A DNA stretch of 64,000 bases from Fasciolopsis buskii (Eukaryota > Platyhelminthes > Trematoda > Plagiorchiida > Fasciolidae). The notes beneath the pieces are model-generated. The model did no database searches, had not been told where the DNA came from, and worked only from the letters and a program-made list of their open reading frames with translations. Positions 49,345-62,809 of the stretch are shown in pieces (positions within the stretch are counted from its first letter, which is position 1; each line of letters opens with the position of its first letter). The stretch lies in the NCBI GenBank assembly GCA_008360955.1, contig LUCM01006546.1, forward strand, positions 71,850 through 135,849, in the 5' to 3' direction. Position numbers and translations under genes: made by a program.

Positions 49345-52300
49345 TCTGGTTGAAGGCCAGCCTTGCTTGGCCGACGAAAACCCCCGACGAATCAACACGT
49401 GATTCTTAAGTGGACTTATCATTCATGCACGCTTCTGATGATTCACATGTGATTCTACTGAGAACAGGATTGTCCTTGGAACCAAGCTTAAGGTGTAAAC
49501 AGCAAAGGTCCAACCACCCTTAATATGTTTATGGAATTCCCCCATTCTGAACTGAGCATTTCAAGCCAACGGGTGTTTCTTATCGCTGGTGTTTCAAGTG
49601 TGCTGTGAAGGTGCTTTGGTATGACGAAATCCCTTTGGATATTTCTACTCCACCGCTGAAAGTTTGACGCTCGTACATAACGGCTGATGACAGTGGTTTG
49701 AACAGGTCCCTAATGAGCCTGAAAGCACTAGAACAAGTATTATCCTTAGAAAATGGTCACATTCAGTTCGGCATCTTCAGAGAGAACGTGTTTTCGGAAA
49801 ATGGCGTCATCTTGTCTTTCGCATGAATTTATGCACTTGTCAAGGTAGGATGTTGGACGACATTGCTGCTGATCACCAAGTATGGACACTTGCAATCAGA
49901 GATATTCATGAAGCCGGCTATTCTGTTTCACAAAACCGCGACTTCCACCCGAGTGCTTACTGTGCCTGGCTTCAGAAGAAAAGGAACAGCGCACTAGCTT
50001 ACGTGAATTGTGCAGGCGAGGGCTTCGGACAATTGCCCAAACTCAGAAGTTTAGTTTGTTTACAGTGAGTCAATCGCCGGTACATCGTGCTGTGTGAAAA
50101 TCAGGACAGAATGAAAAGATCTTCGGTGCGCGGTCGGGAACGACGCCGAAGTGGAAATGGGCCGTCAGTTTTCCGTAACCAATCCCTAGACCAACGGGGT
50201 CACGGATGAAAATGAATCTTACAGTAATGGTAAAGGTGGTCAGTCGGCGAACTTTACCTGTTAATTTTTATGCACATACGTATATGTAATTTAATTAGTA
50301 ATACCGGCTTGTTATGGACTTGGAATTGTAACAGAGAGAGAAATTGCATATACATTCACCATGAATAGTAATTATTTTCCTAAAAAATTGCATAGTTAAT
50401 TGGTAAATATCTTAAACTAACCTGTTCCGTTGACAGCAGAAGTGGAAAAGAATGACAGGAAGCAAAATACTTAACGTTTCCTGGTTGCATCAAATGGACA
50501 TCCACAGTATATGGCTCACGAGCGCTGCTATAGAAAATCAGCTAAAATATGAATCATGACTCTCTTGTTTTTAACCAGATGCACCCATTCTATTATGGCA
50601 AGTTTTGTTCTTCAAAATGGATTCCCTGCAACCATCTTAAGCTCAGACAAACAGGCTTTCAGTTGAACATCTATTTCACCTCAAACACGAGCAAGCACCT
50701 AATGCGAATGAAGTTATTCTTCTACCGATGGCCGAATGCGATTAGGTGTTCAAGCCAACACTTATAAAATGCAATTTAAAATTGGCGCCCACACCATTTG
50801 GCTTGCAATCTAACAACAAAAAAACACGTGGGTAAACACAAAAACACCTGGACATCTGCTATTCAAGTAAAAGTCGATACGGGCAAAAACTACAACCAAT
50901 GGGGAGAGGTGAGACGAGAGAAATGAAGAACCGGTCGTACGATTAACCAAGCAGTGAGTTTAGTGCACGCAAACTGGTCGCACTGCTTTGTGAATGAAGC
51001 AAGACTCACTTTTGCTCAGCTTTGGATGTCGTGATTCGTTATTTGGCCTAGTACTGGCAACTGTGGTAAGGCTGTCCACGGCTAACGGCAGTCGGCCAGA
51101 AAGTTGGTTTGAATCAGCCAAAAAGGCGAAATTCGTTTAGTAGGGAGGGAATGTCATGATAAATTGAAAGCGAAGTTAACCACCCAATTTTCAGGATTGT
51201 GCTGGCTAGTCAGGTTATAAATCCCTGGATAACTAATGGAGACATGCAAAGACGAATTCAAGCAGAAGATTGCTTTGTGCTCCAGGGAGCCCTTACTTAC
51301 GTTCTATAATGAAGAAATGTGTACACAGCTGCAAACGCCAACTACTGGTACTGAGTCTCTATGAAATGTCCCAAAATGTGCGAAGTTTTGTTTCATCCTT
51401 CTTGAAATTTTTCAATTTCACGTAATAATTCCTTTAGCAAATCGGTTTAATTCTCAGCACTATCGCACACTGTCCCACAAATAACACCTTTCCTAGAAAG
51501 CGAACAAACGTGATATTTCCCTTAGTCGTTTGTTTATCATCTCGAAATATTTTCGTCCTAACAAAATTTGTTTGTCTTTCACGATAGTGTTTACCGTGGG
51601 CTTAGTGGAATGTGAGAATTGTAAACATTTTATTGTTTCCAGTTGTCTTGATCCTTGGTAAAAAGGAAAACGTACTGTGGTTACTTTCTCAACACTCGAC
51701 TTTAAGCCATCTGACACTCCTTCCCTGTCCCCAAACTGCTCACAGTTTGAAGCATGTTACATGCTATATTTTCATTTTTCTTAGGTGCAGTAGACCACCA
51801 CTTATTCAATACTCCTTCGTTTAAAGGCTGAGGTCATACGACACAACGCGAAAGCTGTTTATCTGAATTTGTGGAAACATGTCCATGTCATACACATGTG
51901 TGCCAAACTGCCCAAGGTAAGACCAATTGTCTTGTTTAGTCCCATAAAATCACGACAATGCAATGCACAGAATGCATTAGAGATTAAATATGGTCAATTT
52001 GAGAAGGAGAAACGAAAGATTATTAGCAGAAATGGAAGCAAATTGGAGTCAAATATCGCGGTATTGCCAGCTTGATCGCTGGCAAGAGACACATAATTGG
52101 GGAAGTATGTGATTCGTTTGCATCCCGTTTAACACAAGTAACTCTTATTGAGACCAATTTACAAGAAATTATACCCGGGAGAACAAATTCTGTAAAATTT
52201 TACCTGGGGATTCGGAAACGATTGTATTTTATCGATCTTTCTACTAAAATCGCTGCATTGCGAGTTATAGATTTACACGTAACATTTCACACTACGCATC

Positions 52301-52480
52301 ACCATCTCAGTGTAGTACGAATACATTTCGAATTCTCTATAAAAAATAAAACGCAGTCCAATGGGTCTCAGTGGGTTGTTTTACTTTAGTTCACGTCCTC
52401 AAACTGCACGTATTATTTCAAGCTTATAGCAGAAAAGTCGTCCTAAGCGGATGACTGAAAATATTTCAAGTTACTTTTTA

Positions 52481-52605
52481 AATGATATAATGTTATTAAC
52501 ACAGCGTTATTAGTGGATGTAATACGCCAACGTTTCGACTACCGTGGGTAGTTTTTCTCAAGGCAATTTTCACAATCATTTGATTGTTATTAACATAATA
52601 TCATT
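52481..52605. repeat. Small inverted-repeat element with 21-bp arms
   Basis: The arms 52481-52501 and 52585-52605 are reverse complements at 19 of 21 positions and enclose 83 bases. A second hairpin (ACAATCA/TGATTGT) lies at 52572-52587, at the edge of the right arm. The enclosed part carries the hammerhead-like motif described separately. The size and structure suggest a MITE-like or retroelement-terminal fragment. Confidence 0.55.
52527..52565 (-). ncRNA. Hammerhead-ribozyme-like motif (probably inactive)
   Basis: Minus-strand order: CTTGAGAAAA, a perfect 6-bp stem ACTACC/GGTAGT with a CAC loop (52552-52547 with 52543-52538), then CGAAACGTTGG. A hammerhead core has CUGANGA, stem II, then GAAA. 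The stem and GAAA are present, but the first block departs from CUGANGA. Hammerhead motifs of this kind are known from the terminal repeats of Penelope-like elements. I infer a decayed relic rather than a working ribozyme. Confidence 0.35.
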
Positions 52606-54192
52606 CACAATTAAAACCAATACATAGCACATCGATTTTTCGATCCACTCCTTACATCATTTGGTCCTGATATTCCAATTTACATACCCAAGTAGTCCAG
52701 TTTTACCATACATTCAGCCCCAGCAGAAAGACAAAAGGTGACGTGGTGACCAAATTCATGGCGTTCTTAAGCAAATTTTGCGGTTTCCAATTACCCGTCA
52801 CCAATATCCTGTCTTTACATTCACAGAAAAAGTTAAAGAATAAAAAAATATTTTCACCAAAGGATTTAGCTGACAACTCCTCTCCCACGGTGTCAAAATA
52901 ACCGAGAAAAATTGGAATCAGTGCCTAAAGGCTTACAGCCTTGATTTTTGTTTTGATCAAGGCATTAGGTTAAGCGTTCCTGTTTTAAGATATTTCTCCT
53001 ACAGTTTACTGATCCCCGGTGGTCCAGCGTGGCGCTCAAACTTGGAAGTCATCCACGGTGTACGACTCTGTGTATGACAATGTATTTTTGTAGTTTATTA
53101 TTTTCGTGTACAGTAAAAAGCTAAAACATATTCATAGTGCTTAATGGTTAACGGACTTCCTGCAATCCGGATTGGTAAGCAGGAAAGATAATTTCAAAAT
53201 ACAAGTAACCCGAGATCGCCCTAGTTTTTTAAATTGCTTTTTAACGTGTAGGTTTCGTTCCTGTTGGATTTCAAATAGTCCTAATCCATCCGAAGTTTTC
53301 TAACAAACAACAAAACAGTCAACTAAACAACGTTCTTCTGTAGAATTTGAAACATAGTTGAAACCGTGACTCTATAATCGGACGATAGTGTTTCGACCAT
53401 TACCAAGTTGTCAGAATTCCACGCTCCACAGTAACATTGTTCAAAAACGTCAAACACTGAAATAGCCAGTTGGGTTCTACGGGAAGTGTATTTTGGGGCC
53501 ACTGGTTGTCCCTAGTTTTTGTTCGATCTCAACCTGTTATACATATTTCGATAAATTATGCTTTATTTCGATTAATAGACAGACAAAAATTTGCCCTTTT
53601 GTTGCCTACTGTATGCAAGAGAACCAAAGAACTGACAAGCATCATAGGTTTCCGTGTACAATGCAACGAAGGGAATGGATACTATTGGCTTAAAACTTAT
53701 AGTGGGGCAGAACCATATAAGGACTCAGTCGATGAGGTATGGTAAGCAGTCGGGCCACAACAAATGGCCAACCACTGTCGAATAATTTATGGTTCATTAC
53801 AATGTTTTAACTTTTAGCATCCAGCTAAGTTAATGAGAATTCTCGGTGCAACAATTCATTGGAAGTTTCTTTGCTTTCAAAGCCTTTGCTTTCGCTTGAA
53901 TTTACTGTTCATGCATGCAAAAACCAAGTTACCAAATGAATAATATCAAATGAGTGACCATTATCCTGTTAACACCGTGTACATTTTCATGATTCCAGAT
54001 TCCAAGATGCTAATCCAAAATGCACGTGTACACGCACACCACAAAGATTCTGTTTGATGTGAATGTGTGGACCGCAACCAACACATTGTGTGGCCTAAAA
54101 AAATTAGCAGCACCAGTGAGATGTGGTGATTCATGACAATCTATGTGAAACGTGACGTCACAACATTTCCTTAGTGACTTCAACAAGTGTGG

Positions 54193-54616
54193 ATGCTCTC
54201 CCGAGGTGATCCATTCTGAAGTTATAATCAGCAATATGAAAGCTACTAGAACCAAGAAAACCGGTACTGACTCCACTTGATCATAAATATTCATTCTAAA
54301 GAGAGAAATTTATTGCGAATTTCTTGCTTCTCCCAAGTTTCTTGGTTTGGTTCTCCCATGTAGACAACGGTGATGAATGCGGACGTGCAACTGAAACGAT
54401 CTTCTGGGTTGGTCGATTAACGGCTGGACAGAGAATTTTCGTTCCTCATACCGGAAGCTCAATATTCCCCTTACTTTCCATTCCCAGTTCGTTTTCGACC
54501 CTCCCCCACAATATTTTTCCCTCGTTATTTTACTTTTCTTCTTGCTCTTCTTGGCCAACTTAAAAGCCCACTCAGTTCTGCCTAAAAATGTTTATTAAAG
54601 ACAAGCATTTCTGTTT
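54193..54616. repeat. Duplicated 424-bp block, left copy
   Basis: It matches 54618-55041 at 421 of 424 positions with no indels. Differences are at 54432 (A against G), 54519 (C against T) and 54520 (C against A). The copy ends exactly at the single N (54617). It contains open frames on both strands that simply recur in the other copy. Confidence 0.97.
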
Positions 54617-54617
54617 N
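54617..54617. other. Single ambiguous base N at a contig join
   Basis: This is the only N in the window. It separates the two copies of the 424-bp block, which begin and end flush with it. Confidence 0.95.
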
Positions 54618-55041
54618 ATGCTCTCCCGAGGTGATCCATTCTGAAGTTATAATCAGCAATATGAAAGCTACTAGAACCAAGAAAACCGGTACTGACTCCA
54701 CTTGATCATAAATATTCATTCTAAAGAGAGAAATTTATTGCGAATTTCTTGCTTCTCCCAAGTTTCTTGGTTTGGTTCTCCCATGTAGACAACGGTGATG
54801 AATGCGGACGTGCAACTGAAACGATCTTCTGGGTTGGTCGATTAACGGCTGGACAGGGAATTTTCGTTCCTCATACCGGAAGCTCAATATTCCCCTTACT
54901 TTCCATTCCCAGTTCGTTTTCGACCCTCCCCCACAATATTTTTTACTCGTTATTTTACTTTTCTTCTTGCTCTTCTTGGCCAACTTAAAAGCCCACTCAG
55001 TTCTGCCTAAAAATGTTTATTAAAGACAAGCATTTCTGTTT
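54618..55041. repeat. Duplicated 424-bp block, right copy
   Basis: This is the partner of 54193-54616, starting at the first base after the N. It is most simply an unmerged contig overlap or two haplotypes placed in tandem. Confidence 0.97.
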
Positions 55042-58000
55042 AGCGCAGTCCATCGTGATTGTTGACGACAAATCCATTAGTTATTTTCAACGGATCAATA
55101 TCACTGTGCAATTTATGACTTCTCGGAACATTTTGTTTGCCGATGTGTATTTTTCAGTTCAGCTTAATCCAACATTTATTGCCATAGCTATGAGAACTTT
55201 GGCTTGTAGAGATGATTTGCATAGGGGTGGGTGGAAGCTGAAAATTAAATGGAGGAGGCAGATTCATCAGAATGCAACGTTCCTACGCAGTAGGAGAACG
55301 TGTTTGCACTTGTATCATCAGCACTCATCGTCGCAAGGTTTTGCTATCAATTTTACGGACTCAGGTTAACTAATAATTGATTGCCGGCAAATTGCTGCAC
55401 CAATTTAAAATCTCACCCCAAAATGAAATGAACGATCTCAGTCATTCAACTTTCAACGACTTTACCACGCTGATTAGTTTAGATCGTAAGTTTTCCGAAA
55501 AACTTGTAAATAGACAAAGGTTGACGACAGCATATCCTGTGAAGTTTGATTTCGATACTTTCGGTTGGACCTCAGCAGTTCTAAGAAAAAAAGAAGTCTG
55601 CCCTTCAAAGTATTTGCGTTTTACTGCTAAAAAGATTTTTTCATTTGATTCTAAGAAGCTATCATCCGCGATTTATTGATTAATTAAACTTGTAGGACTA
55701 ACCGCACAGCACCGGTCAATAATCCTGAACAGCTTTTTTCGGCCAACTTGACACGTGACATGATTCATTTCAACCGTGGCCCCGGTTTTGTAATGGCAGT
55801 GGTGGAAAACCTCAGGATCCCTAGGGATAGTCTGTCAATGAATGTAAACTCTTTTGCGTATGGATCATTTTTAGACTTATGAGTACTGCATCTTGTTCTG
55901 CTGGAATTTCTTTCACTCCGTATGCATGACCAGCAGACAAATCAGAAAACAATTCCCTATGTAATACCAAAATTCAACTTTTCATTGAAAACCATAAGAA
56001 TGCATGTTTTTTCCTTGTTTGAATTTGGTAGGATTCTATATCTACCACACCCGAAATGACACGAACCCCAGACTAGCAATAATGAGTGAGTATTGTTTCG
56101 GGCTAGGCCGTCAGGCCCGGTTTAACCGCAGTTTGCCAATCACCAATACCAACCCTAGTCATGTACGGCTAATGATAGTTGAGCATGACAAGTTGTTCTT
56201 CAGTTATTGGAGATTATAACAGTTGTTTAATTATCACCGATTTCTCTGGTATAATTCCAAGCATGTTATTTTGCATCAGCGTCCACAAACTTGGCGAGAT
56301 ATTATCCTGTTTGACCCCACGCCTCAGTTTGTACAAATCTAAATAGAAAGTGAAAATTTTGAACGTCATTCACGACCAGCACTTTATACTTACAAATTAG
56401 GTTATAAACTGAGGGTCACTTCCTGTGCTCAAATGTGATACTCGTGAATAGAACCGATACACTTTAAGTGTGTTGAGTCAACGTTGTTCCAATTATGGTC
56501 CGCCGTTCTTAGTCTCTATTTGCAAACCTGTCATTCTAATGGGATCGCAAAATCTAACGGTTGATCAACGGTTGACGATGTTTTATGAAGCTTATTCTGT
56601 GTATCTGCCTTGTCAAGTAAATGTCACAAAACTGCTCGCCAATTCTAGTGTTTAATCAGGTTCAATTGAGTTCTTTTAGGGTATGAAGAGGAACTCACCA
56701 CTCATTTCAGGTTTTCCTTTGGGCGAGGCCGATCCTGCAGTTACTGAAAACAAGAACAAACAAGGGGATAGACAACACAAACTGATTACTAATTATGATC
56801 GCCAACAGGAGGGAGGGGAAACCGAATCGAACATGGCAATTGCTTTGTTTAATTCATTTTCCAGTGCCTTTAACAATCTGAACACGGCTTATTGATCGTA
56901 TGTTTTCAACTCCACCAGCGTCTGTCTCATTCGGACAGCGCGTTGATCTAGAGTTTCGAAATGTGAAAGAACTGACGCTATGCGACAGCAATTGAATAGT
57001 AGGGACCAGGTTCCCACGTCTGAATAGATTATAACGGAGCTACCAGAATGATCCCTTATGAATCCGACGAAAGAAGTAAGTTTCCAATACAAGCACGGCG
57101 CATCATATTTCCCTTGTTTACGTCTGAATCTTCTGAACTTGTGACGTTAACAATGAAGCGCTATCTCCCACCTCTAATCAAGCAGTCGGATAATGTTTAC
57201 ATCTCGAAATTACTTGAGAGCAGCATACGGGGTTGGTGGTGATGTTTGACTGAATGTTTCCTGAGTTAGGTCTTTCAAGTACAAACCTCTAGTCCTATGC
57301 TGAAACAGGTTCAGATGCAAACCAGGTTGCTGGTGACATTTGCCTCCCCTGTAGTAATGATGCGACTTTGAATCAGGCATTCGGCTGGAGTTGAAAGAAA
57401 AGGTCGCCTGTCTTCATTCAAAGCTGTTCAACACCACTGGTTGTCACTGAGGCGACGTTTGCACAAACGTTACCCGCAATTATGATCAACTCATATATGA
57501 GCTAAATGGTACATGGGCACCTCACAAACCGCCCATTTGGAAGACCCGGATACAAACCCTGGGTGAGACTGCAGGATATATGCCAGTGCTGAATCCTTAA
57601 TAGTAGAAAATTAATAGGCCGATGCCTCTTGAACGTGAGGCTTACATTACGGTACCCCATATGATAAAAATTATCTGTATTTCCTTTGAGATACGGATTA
57701 CTTCGAACAATAATTTAAGAGCCATTAATTTGTCCTATCGCTCAGTGTGAAAAGCTACAAGGGAAGAACACTGAAATATTCTTATTTCGCTATTAGTTGA
57801 ACCGCATTCACAGGAGCTGTAGATCAATGGGAAGCTATGTCGTAAGCAATTGACCCTAATTAAATGACTGAAGAGTTTAATGTATGTTTACCCTTTGCAT
57901 AGGTCAAAAGAAGACGCTCAATAAATCAGTTACTGAACACAAAGATCTAGCATACCAGCACGAAGAGGCATCAAGATGCTAGAATGTGACTGAATCATTT

Positions 58001-61000
58001 CAGCTTACTGTTGTGTGAGCTCTGCCTAGGATTTTATTAATGAGCGCTGAAGATCTTAAACCAAGGCATTTAGTTCTGACTGAGCAAAGGGCATTCGGGG
58101 AGCCATTTTACTGACTTTGTTTAATCCTTTTGATCTATTTCCTAGTTCTACGATGAACCGTTACAAAGTGTTACTTGAATAAATACATATGTACGTGTTT
58201 GTACACTCATACTACCCATTAATCAATATGTACATCGGTCCAGAATTTGTCCCGCTGAAGTCTATGGTAAGCCATTATGAAGCCAGACTACATATGTACG
58301 CTTCTGTATCATAAATATTAATGATCAGCCATCAAAATGTTGCCTCACTATGACTGAAATATAATGGTAATGCATTTGTACTTGCTTCCGTTCGATAGAT
58401 CAAACAGTCACATTTGGTAAATTCTAATTCTCAACTGTCTTTAATATAATCAACGACGGATTTGAAGTAAACCACAAAAGAAAACTTATTCAGTAAAACC
58501 TACATGAATCTGAAGTGTCACATGTCTTAAAAAACCTCTGAAAACTTAGGGTAATATACGCTCCGTAATCTACCAAACATCCCCGTTAAATGTTTTGCCG
58601 TTAGAAGTTATCTGTTCATATGATGGAATACTGTGATGCGTTTAGAAACAAACAGCGAAGTCCGCGGTAAGCGGGACATATCAATCAACAAAACTGTCTT
58701 GGTGAAGTCTGGTCTACGGGTCTGGACAAGCTCCACAATGACGCACGGCTATTGTACTGACTTCATGGTAAAAGACGTCCACAAAGTTACTAACACCTCA
58801 AGGAAAGTTGTCAACACACACATGTTCACATTCACCAATCATACACGGATTTTCCAGAAGTGTTTTTAGCTAGCCTACGAATGTTCACCAAACAGCGAAC
58901 ACAAATATTGAAACAAAATTTAATTTGAATCTGCAAACATTCTAGGAAAGACGGACGACGGTAAGAAAAGTGCTAAGATGCATGATATCTGGAATTTAAT
59001 TGAAGAAGTAATCATCCAATTCTCGACTATGATGTTCAACTGCAAATAGCATCTCAGGTTGTCAACTGACGGTGCGATATTGATATTAAAAATGTCTCTG
59101 GTCTATCGACCAAGTTTACCGGAGCATTACAGGCTGAGCTCTGATGGTACTACTTAACAAATAGCATTCATTTGGACTCCCGATTGAAAACTGAGTTCTT
59201 TTGAACATGTTATGTACGGATGCTGCTTATGAACGGAAACATTTTTTTTTTATCAAGTTTCACAGTCAGCTGACATTTTGCTTCTGTCAATGACTGAACA
59301 GTAGTTGCTCAAAGAATGAAGCACCATGGCGACGTGTGATGCACTGAATGGTCAGAAACGCTTCCGAGAAAGTACCTTCCAACCAACGGGAATTCTTTTT
59401 CTCCTGGGTATTCAGAAGATGGCTTATTTCAAGTTGATGAGCCATTCGAGTATAAATCCAAGCACCCTCCTCCAGTTTTGCAATGTTCTCAACGTTGAAC
59501 CTATGGTTATTCAATGGTCAGTACTTTACTATGTAGTTGATCTGTCGGAATTTTTAGTGCCGGACCAGCGGGTTTTTGTGCTTCTTTAATCATCGTCTTT
59601 AACAACAAGGCGATGTGTTTCAGACCACGGTTATCAGGGCTACAAACGTCAAGTGGGCGACTGAAGATTTTTTGTTATTGTTCAGGTTAAAATGACCACT
59701 CTCGTTTTGGAGGTGAACAGAAGTGCACTTAGTTCAATCTCAAAACTTTGGTTTACAGTGAATATTTTCGAGCACTTTTATATAGTTTGCTGAAAGTAAC
59801 AATTTTGTGAATTCATCTCGGATTTTATCTTTTACGCAAAACAGGTTTATCGCCTCCCTTGTTAATGTCCATTTTGATGATGGAAGAACTCAGCGCGCTA
59901 ATACCGAGGAGTGGAGGGAGGCTAATTAACAGCTGCCAGGTAGATAGACTGACCGGTATTGAGAGGACCCGAATCCGTGATTTACACTAGAAATATCACA
60001 TTCGCGACCGCGTGACTGCCCTCGGTCATATTTTGCTTCCGAGGACAATGCAACGTTCACAGTAGGCGTGCTCAAGCAATATCAGAATAACGTATGCAAA
60101 GTATTTACCACCCAACTCACGCATTAACATGCCGGTGTGGACACATCACCGTTTTGTTTGACTCCCTATTCTCATCTTTCCAGTTACGAACGGAATAGTG
60201 ATTTTCACGCAAGTTCTTGTATGATTGTCGAGCACATTATGGGAGTACGACAGTCCGGGACTAGTCTCAGTAGACAAATAGAATAACCCCAATTGACTGT
60301 TGCATTATTTTTTCTTACTGACTTGCCTCCGGGGCAAAGATGCACATTCAAAGGGGTTGCGATCAGCACAGTTGGAGGTTCATATCTGGTGAACTCTAAT
60401 GACTATCCGCGAAAGTAATTGCCTACCATATGTCCAAATCTGGGCACATAGTCCCGAGAACCAAAGAATCCTTTTATCAATTTGTCAGTCAGAAAACAAT
60501 TCTGCCGTATGCGGAATCGCGCCTGTTGCTGATCTCACTTGCTGAGGACGAACTACGTACGTGTGTGACTAGTGAGGTTAAAATTATGCACTTCAGGGTT
60601 CACAATGTAATAGAAGCTTAGTGCCCTAATGTCTGTTGTGGTGATCCAATCTGCTTTACTGTAGAATGACGTGCAAAGAGAGCGCAAATGCACATGTGCA
60701 GAGAAAGGTCACAGGCAACATTTGAGAATGCTCACTAAAACAACCAGCTCTGAATGTGACTTTCGATAAACATCGAAAATTTTGTTTTCTAGTTAGCCAA
60801 CACCAAGATACTTGATATTAATTTTGAAGATTCAATCAGTGGAAAATACTAATCCTTTTCGTTTAATTCTCTTGAGAAAACCCTAGTGGACTCAACGGCT
60901 CAGTTGAAAACGGCCATTTGGTTAAATGTGCACATAAGTGCTGATTTTAAATGGGGAGATTTTAGAAACGATGAGGTTGGAACCATAGTTTATAGGCTGA

Positions 61001-62000
61001 GCGATGAATTCCCAACTTACGGACCCATTCATCTGGGGCGTTAAATAAGACGAACGCTCTGTGTGGACTTGTAGTGCAAATGAGCAAGAATTTTTACCTA
61101 CCAAAAGAGTAATCTGAACCTACGGTATAAAATAAAACACATTGGTTAGATTGCAGTGCTAACCTTGTGCAAATTGCGATAAACACCTAACTGAATGTAA
61201 GGTACTACTCCTTCAATTTTAAATTGTGGTAGCAAGCTGTTTTGTTAAGTTTGAACCAGAAGAATGAAGAAATTGTCTAGTCGATCCTAATTTTGAAAGC
61301 CATTTCACAAGTAGGATTTGTCTATCCGATAACTGAAGAAACGGATGCGTCGTCTTCGTTAACACGAATCACGTATACACGGCTGACTAACTTTTATTCC
61401 ACGTGCAAAATCCCTTCTCTCATAAAATCATAACTCTTCAAAGCACGTAATTTTCTTTGGCCCTTGTCAGACAGAGCACCTCAGTTGATTTGATTTCCTA
61501 ATCCGTTTGGGATTCTTTATTGTGTAGCCACCTGCCACTGATATCAACTTGACCAGAGAAAAAAACCAACGTTATGTTACATACCTTAATTCTTCAAATG
61601 TTTCTCTATATTGTTTGTCACAAACGTCAGCTGGGGCTTAATAAGGAAGTGAAGGGTTTTGGTGAAGATGGCTAAGTTTCCAGCCCAAGGAGTGCTCGTA
61701 GTCTTGCACAAACAAAACAATGGTTAGGAATAAATCTATCTTGTCTCTTTGTTCCATAGCAAACATCTCTGTCGACGAAACTAAGCCTTAGTAGTGTCAA
61801 CATAACTGTCTGGAGCAAAACTGTGACCTTTTAATTATACTCATTGTTTAACGAGTAAACTGCCACGAGGTATGCCAATATTTATATCATCTTTTAATTT
61901 CTACAATAGTAAAAGAATGTGCACCATTTTCAGGGAATGGATTACTGCCAGTAGAGAGAGACACTTCGGACGGTTTACTTGAAACTTCCTTACCGGTCTA
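55042..62000. other. No gene recognised
   Basis: AT-rich sequence with many short frames. The plus frames 55013-55369 (which starts in the duplicated block), 55377-55679 and 60430-60621 look mildly protein-like but show no domain and no convincing splice pairs. A short open segment with a fair acceptor at 56919-56995 ends in a stop and is discussed under rejected items. Confidence 0.55.
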
Positions 62001-62150
62001 CTAGCCCAAACCAGAAAATGTATTTCCATCTAAGAGACGTTTCTCGGCTTTGTATCTAGGAGGGTGGCCAACAAAACAAACATTATTTGACCCTAATGAT
62101 TCTGGTTGACACTGGCTTCGCTGACGGTCCGGATGCCTCATGGCACGTAC

Positions 62151-62362
62151 CCATTCTTGCTGCTTCAGCCTTCCCATATACCGTCCTGAATGTTGCACCG
62201 ACATACTGTTGTCCATTATGCACCATCCATCTTTTTGAGAGGAATTTGTAGAACAGTGTCCCAGTTAGGGCACGAATATCTGTCACTCGATATTTAGATT
62301 TCCTATCGGGAACAAACACCGCACGCCGAGCGTCATAAATAATTAGAGATGCAAGGAGATAA
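62151..62362 (-). other. Candidate exon of an unrecognised minus-strand gene
   Basis: A 212-bp open segment lies between a strong acceptor (tttttcccacag, AG at 62364-62363) and a donor-like G|gtacgt (62150). It translates as 70 codons (YLLASLIIYDARRAVFV...RWMVHNGQQYV...EAARM). Composition is protein-like, but I recognise no family with confidence; VHNG-x-x-YV recalls mitochondrial uS19, though the conserved GHKLGEF part is absent. The neighbouring minus frame 62809-62468 has an acceptor and a good ATG context (AAAAAATGG at 62778), but its phase does not join simply to this segment. Confidence 0.2.
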
Positions 62363-62809
62363 CTGTGGGAAAAACTTCTCATATCCCGTTATACTTTCTT
62401 AAACTCCATTTGTTTTGATCTCACTCACTTTGGCGTAGAGTCCACTTGTAGCTCCGGCATCCATCTGCTATTTGTTAAGCATTGTGACCTTCATACTAGC
62501 GTATCCGATAAAAAGGAGATAAGTGTCCACACTATAGCAAGTCCTGTTTTGAGATTTTCTGACTGAAAGGTAAACTAGCTGATCAAGACCGACAACACAA
62601 TTTCGTTCGTTATACTGATCGTACAGTCTGCTCGACTGCCACTGGGAGATACATCTTAAAATTTTGTTTGTAAACACGCCGAAATTCGCAGGTTCCAGCC
62701 TCTGTAAAGCAAAATTACCAAACGCTGGCAAGCACACATGGTCAGCTGAAAGTTTCAGAACCATTTTTTCTGAAATGTGCGTAGAATTCGAGAAGATCAA
62801 ACTTCTCAA

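Larger units (their letters stand above)
42889..52480. other. 5' flank of the LITAF-like gene; no gene recognised
   Basis: The first few hundred bases above 42888 should hold the 5' UTR and promoter of the LITAF-like gene, but I see no clear TATA box or CpG-rich block. The remainder contains only short frames without recognisable domains, one copy of a dispersed repeat (49309-49344), and a short arginine-rich open frame at 50067-50208 without homology that I know. Confidence 0.6.

Noticed and set aside
50067..50208. Arginine-rich short frame (KRSSVRGRERRRSGNG)
   Set aside because: A local GC-rich patch explains the composition; no splice context or homology.
53005..53060. tRNA-like phrase with GCTCAAACTTGGAAGTC
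   Set aside because: No cloverleaf and no B box at the right distance; too little to call a SINE.
54310..54988. Matching open frames in both copies of the duplicated block
   Set aside because: They recur only because the block is duplicated at an assembly join; neither strand shows a known domain.
56919..56995. Short open segment after an acceptor, ending ELTLCDSN and stop
   Set aside because: Only 24 codons, with no upstream exon found; the opposite strand is also open.
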